The notes under the pieces: generated by a model | Seen by the model: the letters and a program-made list of their open reading frames with translations, nothing else | What the model was told of the DNA's origin: nothing | The model's database searches: none | Part shown: in pieces, positions 24,371-37,033 of the stretch | Numbering within the stretch: position 1 is the stretch's first letter | Layout of the letters: every line of letters starts with the position of its first letter | Translations under genes and position numbers: made by a program | Assembly (NCBI GenBank): GCA_013396915.1 | Contig: VWZL01001301.1 | Span: forward strand, 62,001 to 126,000 | Length of the DNA: 64,000 nt | Reading direction: 5' to 3' | Source of the DNA: Stercorarius parasiticus | Taxonomy: Eukaryota; Chordata; Aves; Charadriiformes; Stercorariidae

Positions 24371-26022
24371 TTATGCTATTGCTCAATCTACTCTATTAGT
24401 TTGCTTACTCTAGAGAAAAAATGCCCTAGTTTAAAAAACTTGGTGGAGGTTAACATGTTTAAAAAGTGAAACGAAAAGTGCAAGGTCCAGTAAAGAAATT
24501 ACTTTCTGTAAAACCCTCATTCAATTTGTCCCTGGCTTGCAATGATATCCTTTTCTCTTTTTTTATCCCCTCTAAGAAGATAGCAGGAGGACTAGTCAAA
24601 TGGTGAGTGACAGAAAGTTATAGCCATTGAAGTCAAATGACCCACACTGGACAAAGAAAATACTTTTAGACAAACGTATTTTGTTTCCAAACTCTGACTT
24701 TTACTTCTTAGTGTATAATATAAAGGGATGATCTGTGGGCCAAATTCTGAATGTACTTCCACTCTTTTAAGGCCTCTGTGATTCTACTGGTCTAAACCTG
24801 CAGACTTAAGCTTCAGTTTACAGTTATTGAGAACTGAAATAGCAAGGAGACAGAATCTGCACTGGGAAACTCCAGAAGAAAAAAGAAACTATATGCCATT
24901 TTACCATGCCTTCACTACACTCGCTCTACTTACAGTATCTACTATGACTGGAATAACTGGTTCTTTTAATTATCAATATTGTGTTAGGGCAATTCTTTTT
25001 CTTTAGACAACATTCTTAGAAAATAAGTGTGTTTTGGGAACTTCTGAAATGCTTTTGTAAATGTAATTATTACATGTAATCAGAAAAAAAGCACACACAG
25101 TGATCATCATTATTTAGTGATGTGGCAGCCTATGTTTATAAGGAATTTCGGTTAACTTGATCAAACAGACCTTAAAAAATTTTACTTACCAAAGAATGTT
25201 ATAAAATGTGTGAAATTGTAAGAAATATTTTCATAATACATATTTCTTATTAAGCCTAGAAGAGACCGCCTGCCAGCCAAGAACGTCTATAAAAGTCACT
25301 TCTCTCCATACTGAAACACATCTTCATTCACAGAAATTAGGGAAACTACTTTATTTTTCAAATATAAAAAAACTTCACAGGGCCTAAAGGCAAAACATTC
25401 TCTGTTTTGCATACCAGGATTCAACTTTAATATTAACTCAAAAGCTAATTGTATAGTTACAGTCCATGCAACCTGTTCATTATGGCTTCACTAATGTATG
25501 AATAAATACTTAGAAAAAAGTCACCTCAGCTTGTAGTGTAACAAAATACATTTTTAATGTACCTTTATTATTAAAAAGTTAATATTCCTGTAGCAAAACC
25601 ACACACAGACAGATGAAACACATTTAGTTTGACTGTGTTTAAAATATCAGGAATATACCAGTCTGGTATAATAACAAAAAATGAACAAAGAAGTCTGCTC
25701 TAACTTCAGCTTCCTGACTTTTGACTTCATTGAACCTCATTTTCAACCTTTACAGGTTGCTGTAGCAACCTATAGCAGCCAGCCACGGTTTGCGTCTCCA
25801 TCCATGCTAGATTTCACATTTGCTATAATGGTACTGTAAGTGAATTCCTGACCTTTATCTCAAGCAAAATAGGTTCTGTTAAATATTAATCTGTGTACTA
25901 CCTTGAGATATCCTTGATTCATTTCATTTGGTTGGGGGTCGATTCCGGGTTCTAGTAGCATATGCTCTTTTCTGTATGACTGTATTCTCATGTTGACTAA
26001 AATACAGTGGTTTGTGGGTTTA
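24371..26022. other. Non-coding DNA, no gene seen
   Basis: AT-rich unique sequence. The perfect-looking inverted pair GTTGCTGTAGCAAC near 25757 is a short hairpin with no context to support a function. Confidence 0.5.
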
Positions 26023-26512
26023 GAATCATAGAATCTTAGAATGGTTTGGCTTAGAAGTGACCTTAAAGATCATCTAGTTCCAAACCCCCTGCCATAGGCA
26101 GGGACACCTCCCACTAGACCAGGTTGCTCAAAGCCCCATCCAACCTGGTCTTGAACACTTCCAGGGATGGGGCATCCACAACTTCTCTGGCCAACCTGTT
26201 CCAGTGCCTCACCACCCTCACAGTGAAGAATTTCTTCCTAATAGCTAATCTAAATCTACTCTCTTTAAGTTTAAAACTATTACCCCTTGTCCTATTGTTA
26301 CACTCCCTCATAAAGAGTCCCTCCCCATCTTTTCTGTAAGCCCCCTTTAAGTATGGAAGGCGGCAAAAAGTTCTCCCTGGAGCCTTCTCTTCTCCAGGCT
26401 GAACAACCCCAACTCTCTCAGCCTGTCCTCATAGCATAGGGACTCCAGCCCTCTGATCATCTTTGTGGGCCTCCGCTCAACCCGTTCCAACAGGTCCATG
26501 TCCTTCTTGTCC
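26023..26512 (-). mobile_element. CR1 LINE, 5'-truncated, minus strand
   Basis: The 3' end lies at the left: GAATCATAGAATCTTAGAATG, followed by GGTTTGGCTTAGAAGTGAC. The sequence then runs through the CR1 3' UTR and the end of ORF2. On the minus strand, residues of the ORF2 C-terminus are visible ([16 protein letters not shown] and [17 protein letters not shown]), split by a frameshift. It is cut off near 26512 inside ORF2, as is usual for CR1 copies. It is close to the general consensus, so it is relatively young. Confidence 0.95.
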
Positions 26513-26699
26513 TTCATGTCCTGTTTTGTTTGCTTCGTTTTGTTTGTGGTGGTGTTTTTTATAATCATTCTGCACCACTATAAAGATTCAAGCAGTAGTC
26601 CCACAGAGGCCTGCTCTTACCACTCATCACATACCTTTGGAGAAATATTATGTTTGCTGTGCTTTCTTCTCAGTTTATATCATTCTGAGCTCTACTATA
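26513..26699. other. Spacer between CR1 and MIR-like SINE
   Basis: Includes short repeated TCCTTC(T/A)TGTCC words and a T/G-rich stretch at the CR1 5' junction. Confidence 0.4.
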
Positions 26700-26835
26700 T
26701 GTTCATAAAGCACCTTTATTTAAGAGCATTCTGCTTTACAAACTTTATAGTTCTCATATAGCCAAAGAGGAAGGTGAGGCACAGAACAGTGAAGATCAAG
26801 ATCTTTATTCAAGATGGCCTCTTTGGAGCTGATGG
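26700..26835 (+). repeat. Ancient MIR-like (CORE) SINE fragment
   Basis: GCTTTACAAACTTTATAGTTCTCA is followed by CAAAGAGGAAGGTGAGGCACAGAACAG and a following AAGATCAAGATC stretch. This order matches the MIR pattern 'tttacaaac...ttatctcat', 'gaggaaactgaggcacagag' and 'aaggtca'. It is diverged as expected for an element older than the bird-mammal split. Confidence 0.5.
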
Positions 26836-29800
26836 AAAGACTCCAATGTCATCTAAAGGAAAGGACAATACTTTTGTCAGCACTTGTGCCTTTTCTAGAC
26901 TGGTGAAGGACTACATAGTTCAGCAATAAGGGAAGCCTATGTCTGATTGAAAAAACAAACAACTAAATCGAGCTCTGCTGCTGCTCCCCAAAGAGCACCC
27001 TGCCCTCATCTGATCCTGAAACATCACTGAGTTCTCAGCGATGATGTGCCTCTGCACAAGAAACTCACGCTTTTAAAGCCAGGAATTAAAATTACATTTA
27101 GGAAGTATTTGCTTTAGATCAGATCTGAAATAACTCATTTTCCTTTATAGTTTCCAGTACTTTCATTGTCTTTCAGCTAGACATCTCATACTCCCCAGAG
27201 CCCTCACTGAGGCACAAATGTTTATTTCTTACAGTGCCACTGCTGCCAGCATTAGGAAAAGCAGGGTTGTGGGTGATAAGGATCTATCTTTAGGAAGGAA
27301 AAATGTCTGTTTCTCAAATAAATTTTTGATTTGTAGCTATAGCTATTCAGACTCCACCCGGTTGTGGATTGCTGCTGTGTGGTCACAATTCTTACTGTTA
27401 AGTTTAGCAAAGCAAATATACCTCGACTCCAGGGAGCTCCAAGGAGCTCACGTTTTATTGGCTAGAGGAACTAGATGGGTACTATTATTTTTCAGCTGTA
27501 CCTTCTAAATCGATGTCATAGATACCAATTCATTCTCACTTTCTTGAACTGCCTCTGCATGCTAAGGTCCGAATCATATTTATTTGCAGATTCCATAGTA
27601 ACCACCCATTTTGAAAATGAATGTTCAGTTTCTCTCTGAAACAGCATATATTTGAAGTTCTCTATTCATTACTGTGTCCTTTTAATATGCTTAGTTGTAT
27701 TGCATACATACATAATACACACAGACTTTAAATCACGTTTGTGTCATGATAACTATGGAATAGTATGCACTTCTGTAACATTTAGAATATACAGTTATTT
27801 AGAGAGATGCTTCTCTGACATTGCCAAGAAATTATGTTTCTACCCACTACCTTAGTGCAAGAGGGGAGAATGGAGAAGGTAATCAATTTTCAGAATAAAG
27901 TACAACCTACTGAGGTATTTTTTTAAACTTTTCACTAAGAATCAGATAATAACATTAATATGAAAAAAATAATAATCTTTAAAATAAAGAAAAATTTAGT
28001 GTTGAATTCTTATAGTTTTATTTGTAAAAGTGTAAATGTGTATACCAATCGTGCTTGATTTTAATTTGCAGGGACTTTATATTTTGTTTCTTAGTAACAA
28101 TTGGTTTTTTGTATCAGGAGAGTATTTCATGCTAAAAAACCTAAAGGGTAGGAAATAGATGATTTTCATGTCCTCTAGAAAGTCAAGTATAACACCTCCC
28201 TTAGGAAAGAGTGATTTTCTGCTTTCTTCAGTATTAACAATGAATTCCCAGGGAAAATTAGGGGGAAGAAGTTAAGTTAGAAACCATAAGATTATGGCAC
28301 CCTGATTCTGGTAAAGGTGAGATATAGACAAGTGTTAACAGAATAAAGGAGAGAAAGAAAGCAATTTTATTGTTTCCTCCATGTCACATGACTTACATAA
28401 GCTATACAAAAGTTATTGCTTTTTGAAAGATAAGAATTAATATGCCCTTACTTGGATGCCAGCTCTTTCATGGGAGATTTTCTAAATGATGTCTTTTTCA
28501 TCACAAATAAAAATTGTCAGTTAGTTGATTGGTTACTTTATTATTATTACAGCGTCAGCAAAGTCTTAAGAAAGTGAACAGAATTTCAAACTTTTGGAAT
28601 TAAATATTGTCTATGTGGCAATACCTGTAGACTACATGAGAGGTGGAGATTTCTTTTTGAATTGCTTGTTTTTCCAACCAATGGTTCTCTCTGGCACAAC
28701 TTTCCAATTTCTATCTTCTTTCAAATGTGTTTTATTGCACAGATTTTAAATTGAATACATTGATAACAGCAGATTTTTATTTAAACTATAAACTCAACAT
28801 AAATCGTGAAAAAAATAGAAAATGTTCCTGAATAGAGAGCAGTGCATTTTGTTATGAGCAGATTTAAATGTACATAAATGTCATTTTTTGTTAATATGTT
28901 TTTCATTGACTGATTGATGCTGGAAATAAATGTGATATTTTCAGTGTTACATTTGAGTGCTCTAATCTCCACTAAATCATTTTCCCCAGGTGTCACCTCC
29001 AAGACAATGATTAATGACATACTAATAAAGTTCACTTTGGCAGTCGAAAACTAAAATGTCATTTCTATTGGATATGAATAATTTTCAGCTAAATAGAGCC
29101 TTGAATCAGCACCATGATGTTCTTTGTTCAAGGACTTTATTTTTTAAATATTTTAATATAGCTGAAAGTGAAAAAAATAAGTGGATGTGAGTTATCTACA
29201 TGATGAAGTGATGTTTTTGTTGGCTGATTCTTCTTTTAGTCTTGGCACTGTGCTCTTCGAAATAAATTAACCATTATCAATCACTAGGTATAATCAGGTT
29301 TACAAATCACTCTATAATGCTATTAGCCAATTGCAAATGAGAACACTAATTCCTGTCCTCATACTAATACATATATTCTCTTGTCTCAATGGTGTGTCTT
29401 GCATGAAAATGGAAACCAGACCTGAGACTCTAATATTACTCCTTAATTGTAAAGCATTACCAGCTGTACAGAATGAGCAATGGCAATCTACCCCAAAGAA
29501 ACTAAAATCTTAGAGATAAAGAGGGATGTCAGGAGGACACACTGAGGACTCTAGGGAAGAAATGCAGTGGACAGTTTTAAAGCTAATATTCTGTATATTG
29601 CAACAGAAGTGATTTTTCAGAAAGGATTTAGCAGTGAAAGTGTTGCCTAACAAAGAGATATTGTGTGTTTAAGCACAAAAAGCAAAGAAAAAGGGGGAAA
29701 AAGGAAAGGAGGGCCACCTGTACTGAGATCATGTGAATAAAAATGAAGACAAAAGGATATGAGAGGAAAAAATATGTTACAAGCAAGTTCTTGTGAAGTT

Positions 29801-30219
29801 GTACAGAATACTAAAGGGGAAAACAAATCACAGGTAAGGGGACGGGAGAGTGTGAGAGGGATTTAAGGAAGACTTGGTTTGATCAGCTCTGCAGACACTG
29901 TGATCATTAGAAAAAATGCGGGTTTTTCAGAATCACCCATATGTTACTTTAAATACAAATCACATTGCTTTTTGTTTGGATTCAAGTTTTTAAACTTGAC
30001 ATTTCCAAACTGTGGTATATATCATGCCAGTGAACCTACATCAGAGTACGACTGAAACATATCAGGCATGCTGGCACAGAGGCAGCTCTAATTCTGCAAA
30101 CACTGCTGTCACTTTGTCCTCAGCCTTTACAGCATTACTTCTCCTTTGTTCTATTACTGGATTTTCTAGGTGCTGCTCTTCCTTTCCTTTACTTGCATTT
30201 TCATGTGCTTGGTGACTTT
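26836..30219. other. Non-coding DNA, no gene seen
   Basis: AT-rich sequence without recognised repeats. The purine-rich stretch 29640-29760 (AAAGAAAAAGGGG-like) is low-complexity. Frames reach 96 codons (27218-27508) but have no recognisable protein features. Confidence 0.5.
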
Positions 30220-30285
30220 TCACAGAATCACAGAATGGTCACAGTTAGAAGGAACCTCTGGAAGGACCCTTCAAATAATGGTCTT
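30220..30285 (-). mobile_element. CR1 LINE 3'-end stub, minus strand
   Basis: TCACAGAATCACAGAATGG followed by GTTAGAAGGAACCTCTGGA. Only the last ~65 bp of the element is present, a strongly 5'-truncated insertion. Confidence 0.8.
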
Positions 30286-30772
30286 TAAATGACCTTCAAA
30301 GATGTGTTAAGAACTTTTAATTTTTAACTTGAATTCTATAAATAATAAAAGAACAAAACAATATAAAGACTGTATTTAGTTTTTGATCATTCTACATAAT
30401 TCCAGAAAATAACTCTAATGAGAAAATGAATCAAAAAATCCAGTCTTTCCATATCGTATTCTGATGAAGTTCTATGAACCTCTCCAGAAAGCCTCTTGAT
30501 ATTGTTTCTGATCTCTTCTTCTGGTCCAATTGCCTTTCCATCCAAATTGTTATTTATTTTTCCTGTCCTTTTGATAGAATCCAATCAGTGATATATAAAC
30601 TACATCTTCATCCTCCTATAATAAAGAGCTTGATTAAGCTTATTCAAAGTATGGAGATTTTTCATTTGCTCTGGAGAGGTGAGGAGAGTTTTTAATACAG
30701 ATATGGTTTATAGCTGTGCTAGAAATGCTAGTATTGCTCAGACCTCAAAATGTAGATTGTAAGAAGATAGCA
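30286..30772. other. Non-coding DNA, no gene seen
   Basis: Overlapping frames on opposite strands at 30387-30695 have no recognisable product. Confidence 0.45.
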
Positions 30773-31368
30773 TGGTGAGTTGACCCTGGTCAGCACCTAA
30801 GCCCCTACCCAGTCGCTCGCTCCCTCTCCCCAGCAGGATGGGGGAGAGAATTGAAAGAGCAAAAGGAAGAAAACTCATGAGTCAAGGTAAAGACAATTTA
30901 ACAGATGAAACAAAGCTGTGCACGCGAGGAAAGGAAAGTAAGGAATTTATTCACTACTTCCTATCAGCCAGCAGATGTTTAGCTGCTTCCTGGAAAGAAG
31001 GGCCTCAGCACACATAATAGTTACTTGGAAAGACAAATGCCATAACCCCAAACATCCCCATTTCTCCTCCTTTCCCTGAGCTTTTATTACTGAGCATGAC
31101 TTCATAAGGTACGGAATTTTCCCTTGGTCAGTTAGTGTCAGCTGCTTGTGTCCCCTCTCAACTTTTTGCAGACCCCTGGCCTACCTGCTGGGGGGAGGAA
31201 AGTGCAGAGTGCGGAAAAAGGTTAAAAAAAAAAAGAAAAACCTTGATGATGCACAAGCACTGCTGAGCAATAGGCAAAACACTGGTGTGTTTTCAACACC
31301 GTTTTAGTCACAAATCCAAAACAACGCACCAACAATGCACAAACTCCATCCCAGCCACACCCTGTACA
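30773..31368 (-). mobile_element. Solo endogenous retrovirus LTR (family A), minus strand
   Basis: On the minus strand it begins TGTACAGGGTGTGGCTGGG at 31368 and ends CAACTCACCA at 30773, with TG...CA ends over about 596 bp. It carries an ATGCTCAGTAATAAAAGC promoter block (TATA variant at 31081-31089) and AATAAA at 30946-30951 in sense. The layout is of the type common in bird LTRs, with U3, then TATA, then R/U5 with a CCCTGGTCAGC-like end. No internal retroviral sequence adjoins either side, so it is a solo LTR left after LTR-LTR recombination. Confidence 0.8.
31081..31089 (-). promoter_or_regulatory. TATA-like element of the minus-strand LTR
   Basis: TAATAAAAG on the minus strand follows ATGCTCAG, the same arrangement as in the LTRs at 5 kb and 48 kb, but the TATA is altered to TAATAAA. 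Confidence 0.45.
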
Positions 31369-32582
31369 TACACTCAGAACTCCTGAGACCAATATAGAAC
31401 AGTGACAGCCTCATCTGTCCTACACAAAGGCAGAAAACATTTTCTCTAAAAAACTCCTTCAAAGTGTATCTTTTTGGAAGAAACTCCATTTTGCTAAAGA
31501 CCAGGGATTCCACCACCTCTTTTAGTGAGTTGTTTTGAAATTGAATCACCTCTCTAATTAAGGTACTGAATCTGATTTTGACAATAAATTTTTCAAACTT
31601 AAATTTCCAACCATAGGTACTATAAAGCTGCCAAGACAAAAAGCAAGATTTATCAAAAAACTTTTCCTGTGTAAGGGCATACTCAAGAGACCAAGACGAA
31701 CTCTTTAACCTAATGGGAGAAGTAGGGTAAGAAAAAAACTGGATCTAATCAGCCTTGTGTACTTTGAAGCTGGAAACCAGAACAGACTTTCTAGCCACTA
31801 GAAGATTTGTAAATTCCCAGAACAACCCTCTGAAGGGATGACTGAAGCAAAACAGAACTAGTTTTAAAATGGTGTTTTTCTGTATTTTTGATTTCTTCTC
31901 TATAGTTTTGATTTTCTGTTGCAGTAGAGGACTAAGAGTTCATGATCCAGTGTTCCCTCCCAGGACTCAGCAATACAAGCCTCTGAAGATAACGGTTATT
32001 TCCCAAACTCTTGGTTGTTTATGTTGTCCTCCTTTGGGAACTCCTCTCTTTCCACATTCTTACAATCAGGTCATAAGACTTGTACATAATATTTTATTTG
32101 TACAATGCTGAATACTTAAACAAGAATTCTCCTCAGATTACTTTCAGTAGTGATAATAAGTACACAAGTAGGTCGTCTAGGATCAAGACCCAAATGCTGA
32201 CAGCCAAAAGAGAATCATTTTTGAATGCTAAATACGTTCAAGAAAGTTATAAAGTGAAGCAGGGGGACAAATCCATCATCTAAATAATTCACAACTGTCT
32301 GACTCTATTAAAGCAGATGAGATTTGAAGATTATCTATAGAGTACATGACAAAATCCATGTTTTCAAGCCGTAGAAAGATGCATATGCAAATTATGGAAT
32401 CTGCTAAATAGCCCTTTCCACAATTTATTTTCAGATTAAATCAGTGATACTTGATTTTCAAATGACTTCATGTGACCTGATGGGCTTTGGTCAGAAGAAC
32501 TTTCCATTTCCCAAGAGTGCGATGAACTTTATTCGTCTCCTTTTCAAATTATGTTGTATTATATTATTATAGTTAAAAAAAG
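31369..32582. other. Non-coding DNA between LTR copies
   Basis: No retroviral protein and no other repeat recognised. The 111-codon minus-strand frame (31304-31639) starts outside the LTR, ends inside it and has no recognisable motif. Confidence 0.45.
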
Positions 32583-32648
32583 TGGTGAATTCACACCAGT
32601 TGGCACCTAAGGCCCTACCCAGTCACTTGCTCACTCTCCGCAGCAGGT
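32583..32648 (-). mobile_element. 65 bp stub of the same LTR family as 30773-31368
   Basis: TGGTGAATTC, GGCACCTAAGGCCCTACCC and AGTCACTTGCTCACTCTCC mirror the last 65 bp (sense 3' end) of the LTR 1.2 kb to the left, in the same orientation. It is either a truncated second copy or a local duplication of the LTR edge. Confidence 0.7.
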
Positions 32649-32837
32649 GCCAGTAACTACTACTGTATACCATGTCATTATTTGAAATAAGCCAAAATGC
32701 TATTTCAACTTTTGAGACAGTTACATTGTTCTGTTACATATTCTTCTTTCCCTTTTTAATTTTTTCCATTTTTTTATACACTGCATGTATATATTAAACC
32801 TCAAGATCCTGGTAAAGCAATGCAACAGTTGTCTTTG

Positions 32838-32915
32838 TCTTATGTAAAGCATTTTGAGATCCCATTTTATGACAACTGCATGTAAAAAGGTAAGGTATTA
32901 TTAATCATTAGAAGG
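32838..32915 (+). repeat. Ancient vertebrate SINE/LINE 3' tail
   Basis: GTAAAGCATTTTGAGATCCC, then a degraded GATGAAAGGCGCTATATAAA-like part, then GGTATTATTAATCATTA. The 'taaagcgctttgagatcc ... ggtattattatta' pattern is typical of tails of old vertebrate SINEs (LF-SINE/AmnSINE type) and related LINEs. I cannot say which family. Confidence 0.5.
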
Positions 32916-34184
32916 GAAATTATGAACCAGGTTGGCAAATCAAGACCATTTGGAATTCAAATAACATCCACTGTTTCAGCTTTCCTCTGTGACTGATTAT
33001 ATACTGCTAATTACTTTTGTTGTACTGTACTGTAGGTAAGCATGATACTTCATAAATAAATAAAATATAAAGAGAGCAAATCGTATTTGTCAAAAATACT
33101 AATGTAGTCTTAGTCCTTAATTGAAAATGTGAGAGAAGCTAACACAGTCTACAAGATAAGGTGCTTTCCCTATATTTAACACATGCATTTTGAAAAAAAT
33201 TTTTAAAAAGCACAGAATTTGTGTATCAAAAACAAACGAAAAGAGTGAACCAAAACCCTCTGTACTGAAGTCAGATATTGACAAAAGATAATATCTTCCA
33301 AAGCTTTCTATGGTACTCATTAATGTACCCATATTTCAGTTGTTTTATTCTGACAGAGATAGAATGAAATATCAATGCACTTGACTAAAATATAAAGTAT
33401 TATATAAAATATAAAAGAAAAACTCACTATATAAATGTTATATAGTACAAAGTAGAGAAAATTAAATTATTTGAATATATCGGTGTTCTGATTAAAATAA
33501 AACTTTTTGTATAATTTTAATTTGGAAATTTAAAGTGTATATATATTTTTCTGCAAAATAAAAGACTGCAATTTTATTGTAAACCTATAAAATGTGATTT
33601 TCCAATGAATTTTTTTTAGATTTTTTTCCCTTCACCTTCTTTTAAAGTAGGATTTTATGTATTTTTTTGCAATACTTTCCCATTTAATTGAAACTTTTTG
33701 TCAAGGAAAAAAGGCTTTAGAGACATTTGCACAATCATCTCTAAAATTCTATGTTTGGTTTTGAAAAGTAATGACCAGAACAGAGGAAAAATAATTGCTT
33801 TAAGAAAGATTAAAAAAAAGACTAATTATCTCATCCATCATAGAGAAAAATTCTAATATTGATCCAGAATTTGTATTGTTAAAATAACGTAGGTTTTCAC
33901 TGAATTATTAACATTTAATAGAAAGCACATTAATCTGGTTCACTATAATGCGCATCATTTTTGGTGGTATAAGCAGAACAGAATTCTGCCACTCTAACAC
34001 TCAGAAGGCAAGGATTCAGAGTTTAAATTCATAGTTTCTAACTAAAAGAATGAGGTCTGTGAATAAAATGCCCTGAATTCTAGAAACAAACCATGCAGTG
34101 ATTAAGTATATGTTTGTACTATTATTGTTTTCAGAAATTAATATATACAGTAGGTTCTGTGAAACCTACATGTCCTTCTTGAAT
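32916..34184. other. Very AT-rich non-coding DNA
   Basis: 33350-33620 is almost entirely A/T. No gene or repeat family recognised. Confidence 0.5.
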
Positions 34185-34740
34185 TCATAGACCTATTGAA
34201 TGTTTTAGGCTGGAAGGCAGCTCTGAAGCTCATCTAATCCATCTTCCTCCTCAAAGTCAGATAATGTCTGAGCATTTTTCCCAGGGCCTTTCCAGTCAAG
34301 TTTTGTAGATCTCCAGGGATGGGGATTCCCACAGCTTCCCAGGGCCTCTGGCCCTATGCTTAACCACTCTTCTAAGGAAAACTTTTCTCCTTCAGACTCA
34401 TGGGAATTTCCTTTGTTGTAGCTTTTGACTGTTACCTCTTCACCCCACATCACCAAGAACAGTCTGGCCCCATCTTTTCTGCAACCAAAAATATGGGCAG
34501 TTTATGACAGCAATGATATTCTCCTTCAGCCTTCTAGTGTACTGGCTAAGCAAAGATGGGTCTCCAGCCTCTACCACTTGACTCTCTTGAGGTTACCCTT
34601 GCCTTTCTCCTATTGAGGAGCCCAGAATTCCACACAGTACTCCAGCCTCAGCATCACGAGTGTGAAATAGAGGGGAATAATCACTTCCCTTGGTCTGCAG
34701 GCTGTCCTCTTGCTAATACCACCCAGGGTTCACTTCTTAC
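34185..34740 (-). mobile_element. Old CR1 LINE, minus strand
   Basis: The 3' end at the left reads TCATAGACCTATTGAATG followed by TTTTAGGCTGGAAGGCAGC, a decayed form of the usual CR1 end. It proceeds through CTCCAGGGATGGGGATTCC and CAGAATTCCACACAGTACTCC, the antisense of the ORF2 C-terminal segment before the octamer region. The level of divergence is much higher than in the copies at 26 kb or 50 kb, so this is an older insertion. Confidence 0.8.
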
Positions 34741-36889
34741 CAGAATTGTCTGGAAACATTTTAAAAATTGTTTGACCCCACAGATACTACAGGCAAAGGG
34801 ACCTTTAAGATTTGCTCAGCCTATGGGTGTGTTTGATTTTGTAAAATCCTGTAGCTCTAGGGATTTCATACGTATGAGAAAAATTAAAACTACATGAGAG
34901 AAGACAGTGAAACATGCATGAACCATGCATAGACAGGCCATTCTGATTAAATTATTATTTAACTGAGTATTAAATGCACTTTCAGAAATCAAACCTTTAA
35001 ATAAAGTTAACATCTATCTTTTAAAAACAGAAAGAAAGCAGAAGCAACTTTAGCTTAGAAAAAATGAGAAATATGTAAAATCTTACCAATATCTGAGAGC
35101 AGTAAATTGTTTTGTTTCATGATAGCCTACAGCCACTTGTCTTTATGAAAGTCTGTTTGATAGGAAACTTGAATTGTTTCTGGGCTAGGTTTGGATTTTC
35201 TTTCCCCTTTACTATTTTGTCACATTGCAAGTGCAGAAGAGTCTGCAGCAGTGAGTACGCTTTTGCTTGCAAAAATTCTGTATCGTCTTTGGTGAAATCA
35301 GAATAATACCCTTCCGACTTTATTTCCTTGTTTCTCATATTCAGTATTTATTTATTTGTTAGCCCAGATACTCCTCTCATTAAATATATCCTAATATGTT
35401 AAATGGCATATTTTCTTTATTTAGCTATTTTTTATTATATAGAGTGTTATGTATGATACCTGATGGCATTTGGGAGATTTATGAATATATACATTGTGAA
35501 AATGCAACTGGTAAAATATTTCACTATAATTAAATATACTAGTTGAGCAGTGAAAGGAGGTAGTATATTTTCGTTAATTCTACTGTGTTTTATAATTGTT
35601 GTAAATTTAGTCCATAACTATTTGAAGCAGTGAACTACGAAGATAAGCACCTGCACAAGGAATAGTGGAAAATAATAAAGTGCATCTCTATAAACAGCTA
35701 GTTATGTATCAGCCAGACACAACTCAAAATTTATTCCACAAACAGGGAGAAAGTCCCACTGGTATCGTTTCACTGGTTGCAAAAGACTGGACCTTCCTAA
35801 ATGCCTACAGTAGACAGAAAAAAAACATTTTTCAAAGTGGAAAGCTATTTGAGACAGAGAACTACTTGGTCTTGCTTTTTGGCTCTGTAAATTATTAACT
35901 ATATGCAAGGTATTTATCTTTTCAAAAAAGAAAAACTTCTTTATATGGTAGGCAATACTAAAAGTGAAGCCACGCATCCTGAATATATCAGTAACATCTA
36001 GTAATACCGTCCTCTGTTCCACCCATTGTTTGTAGCAACACCACAGTTTAAGGACACATTCTTCTTGCCTTTTTTCTTATTTGCATTATCTCAATAAAAC
36101 AAAGGCACCCTAAATTATAATTTATTAATTTAGAAACTCTAGGTAATTAGGGAGCAATGACTGTTGGCAAACCTTCTCTAGGGATAAATTTATTTCTTGA
36201 ATCACAGATCTCAACGAGAACTGCTGTTCAAAAGCAGTATGAAAAATCAATATTCACCCCACCACCACCACCACCCTTCCCATAGTAACTTCTTTATTGT
36301 TAACAGAAAACAGAAAGATATTCTAGCACATCAGAAGTGTGATTCTAGTGTCTTGTATCAAGAATCTTGATATTCCTTTTATGAGATAGGAGTCAAGAAT
36401 GATCACATCTCTGCAATACTGGACATTGTACTATACATAGAAAACATCCTCTTATCCCTACTTGAATTGTTTCAGAAAACCAGATGCTGAACAGAATGGA
36501 TATGTGGCCAAGACATATGGCCCAATGAGGAGTTAGAATTTAAATGGCCAATTTGTACATGGCCAATGTACAATTCACAGATTAGTTTCACCATTTTTCT
36601 GTTTATGTGATTGGACATTATCGGCTCCTGTAAGCACAGTGATTTTCTACTACATCATGGCAAAGGTTTTCAGACCAGGTTTTCTACTCTAATTTGTCTA
36701 AAACCTCTTTTCTAATGCAGGAATATGTTGACTGTTTATTGAAAAAACAAACAAACAACAGCAACAACAGCAACAAGACACCCCAAAACCCAAATAGAAA
36801 ATCCCAAACATAAATTAACTACATCTTTAAAAGGGAGTGATAATTAGTAGGATAAATCCACTTATCTAGATCATATGTCCCCAATTTGG
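34741..36889. other. Non-coding DNA with short simple repeats
   Basis: Holds (CCA)n at 36256-36277 and an (AAC/AGC)n tract at 36742-36790. No other feature recognised. Opposite-strand frames at 35112-36022 have no recognisable product. Confidence 0.5.
36742..36790. repeat. AAC/AGC-rich simple repeat
   Basis: AAACAAACAAACAACAGC followed by AACAACAGCAACAAG. Confidence 0.8.
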
Positions 36890-37033
36890 GTATAAAGGGG
36901 GAGGCTGTGTCAACGGCCTTGTGAAGGAGAAGGAAAGCAACAATCTGTTTTTCCCTTATCAACTGACCAAGTCATCTCATGAAAGAAGCAATCATGCTGG
37001 GCAGGCATGATTGTCCTTCATGTCGAAATGACT
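36890..37033 (-). mobile_element. Outermost CR1 of a three-level nest, left part
   Basis: On the + strand, words such as ACGGCCTTGTGAAGGAG, ACCAAGTCATCTCATGAAAG, CATGCTGGGCAGGCATGATT and GTCCTTCATG follow the antisense CR1 reverse-transcriptase region in order ('cagcctttccctcat', 'accttgtcatagaaggagat', 'catgctgactgggcctgat', 'gtcctgtatg'). It is broken at ATGACT by the + strand CR1 and resumes at 38962. This copy is the most diverged of the three, as expected for the oldest. Confidence 0.6.

Noticed and set aside
31304..31639. 111-codon minus-strand frame.
   Set aside because: Straddles the edge of a solo LTR, has no motif and no context for a gene.
36989..37013. Perfect 9 bp hairpin CAATCATGC/GCATGATTG.
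   Set aside because: It falls where antisense CR1 normally reads 'catgctgactgggcctgatc', already a near palindrome, so ordinary CR1 decay explains it.
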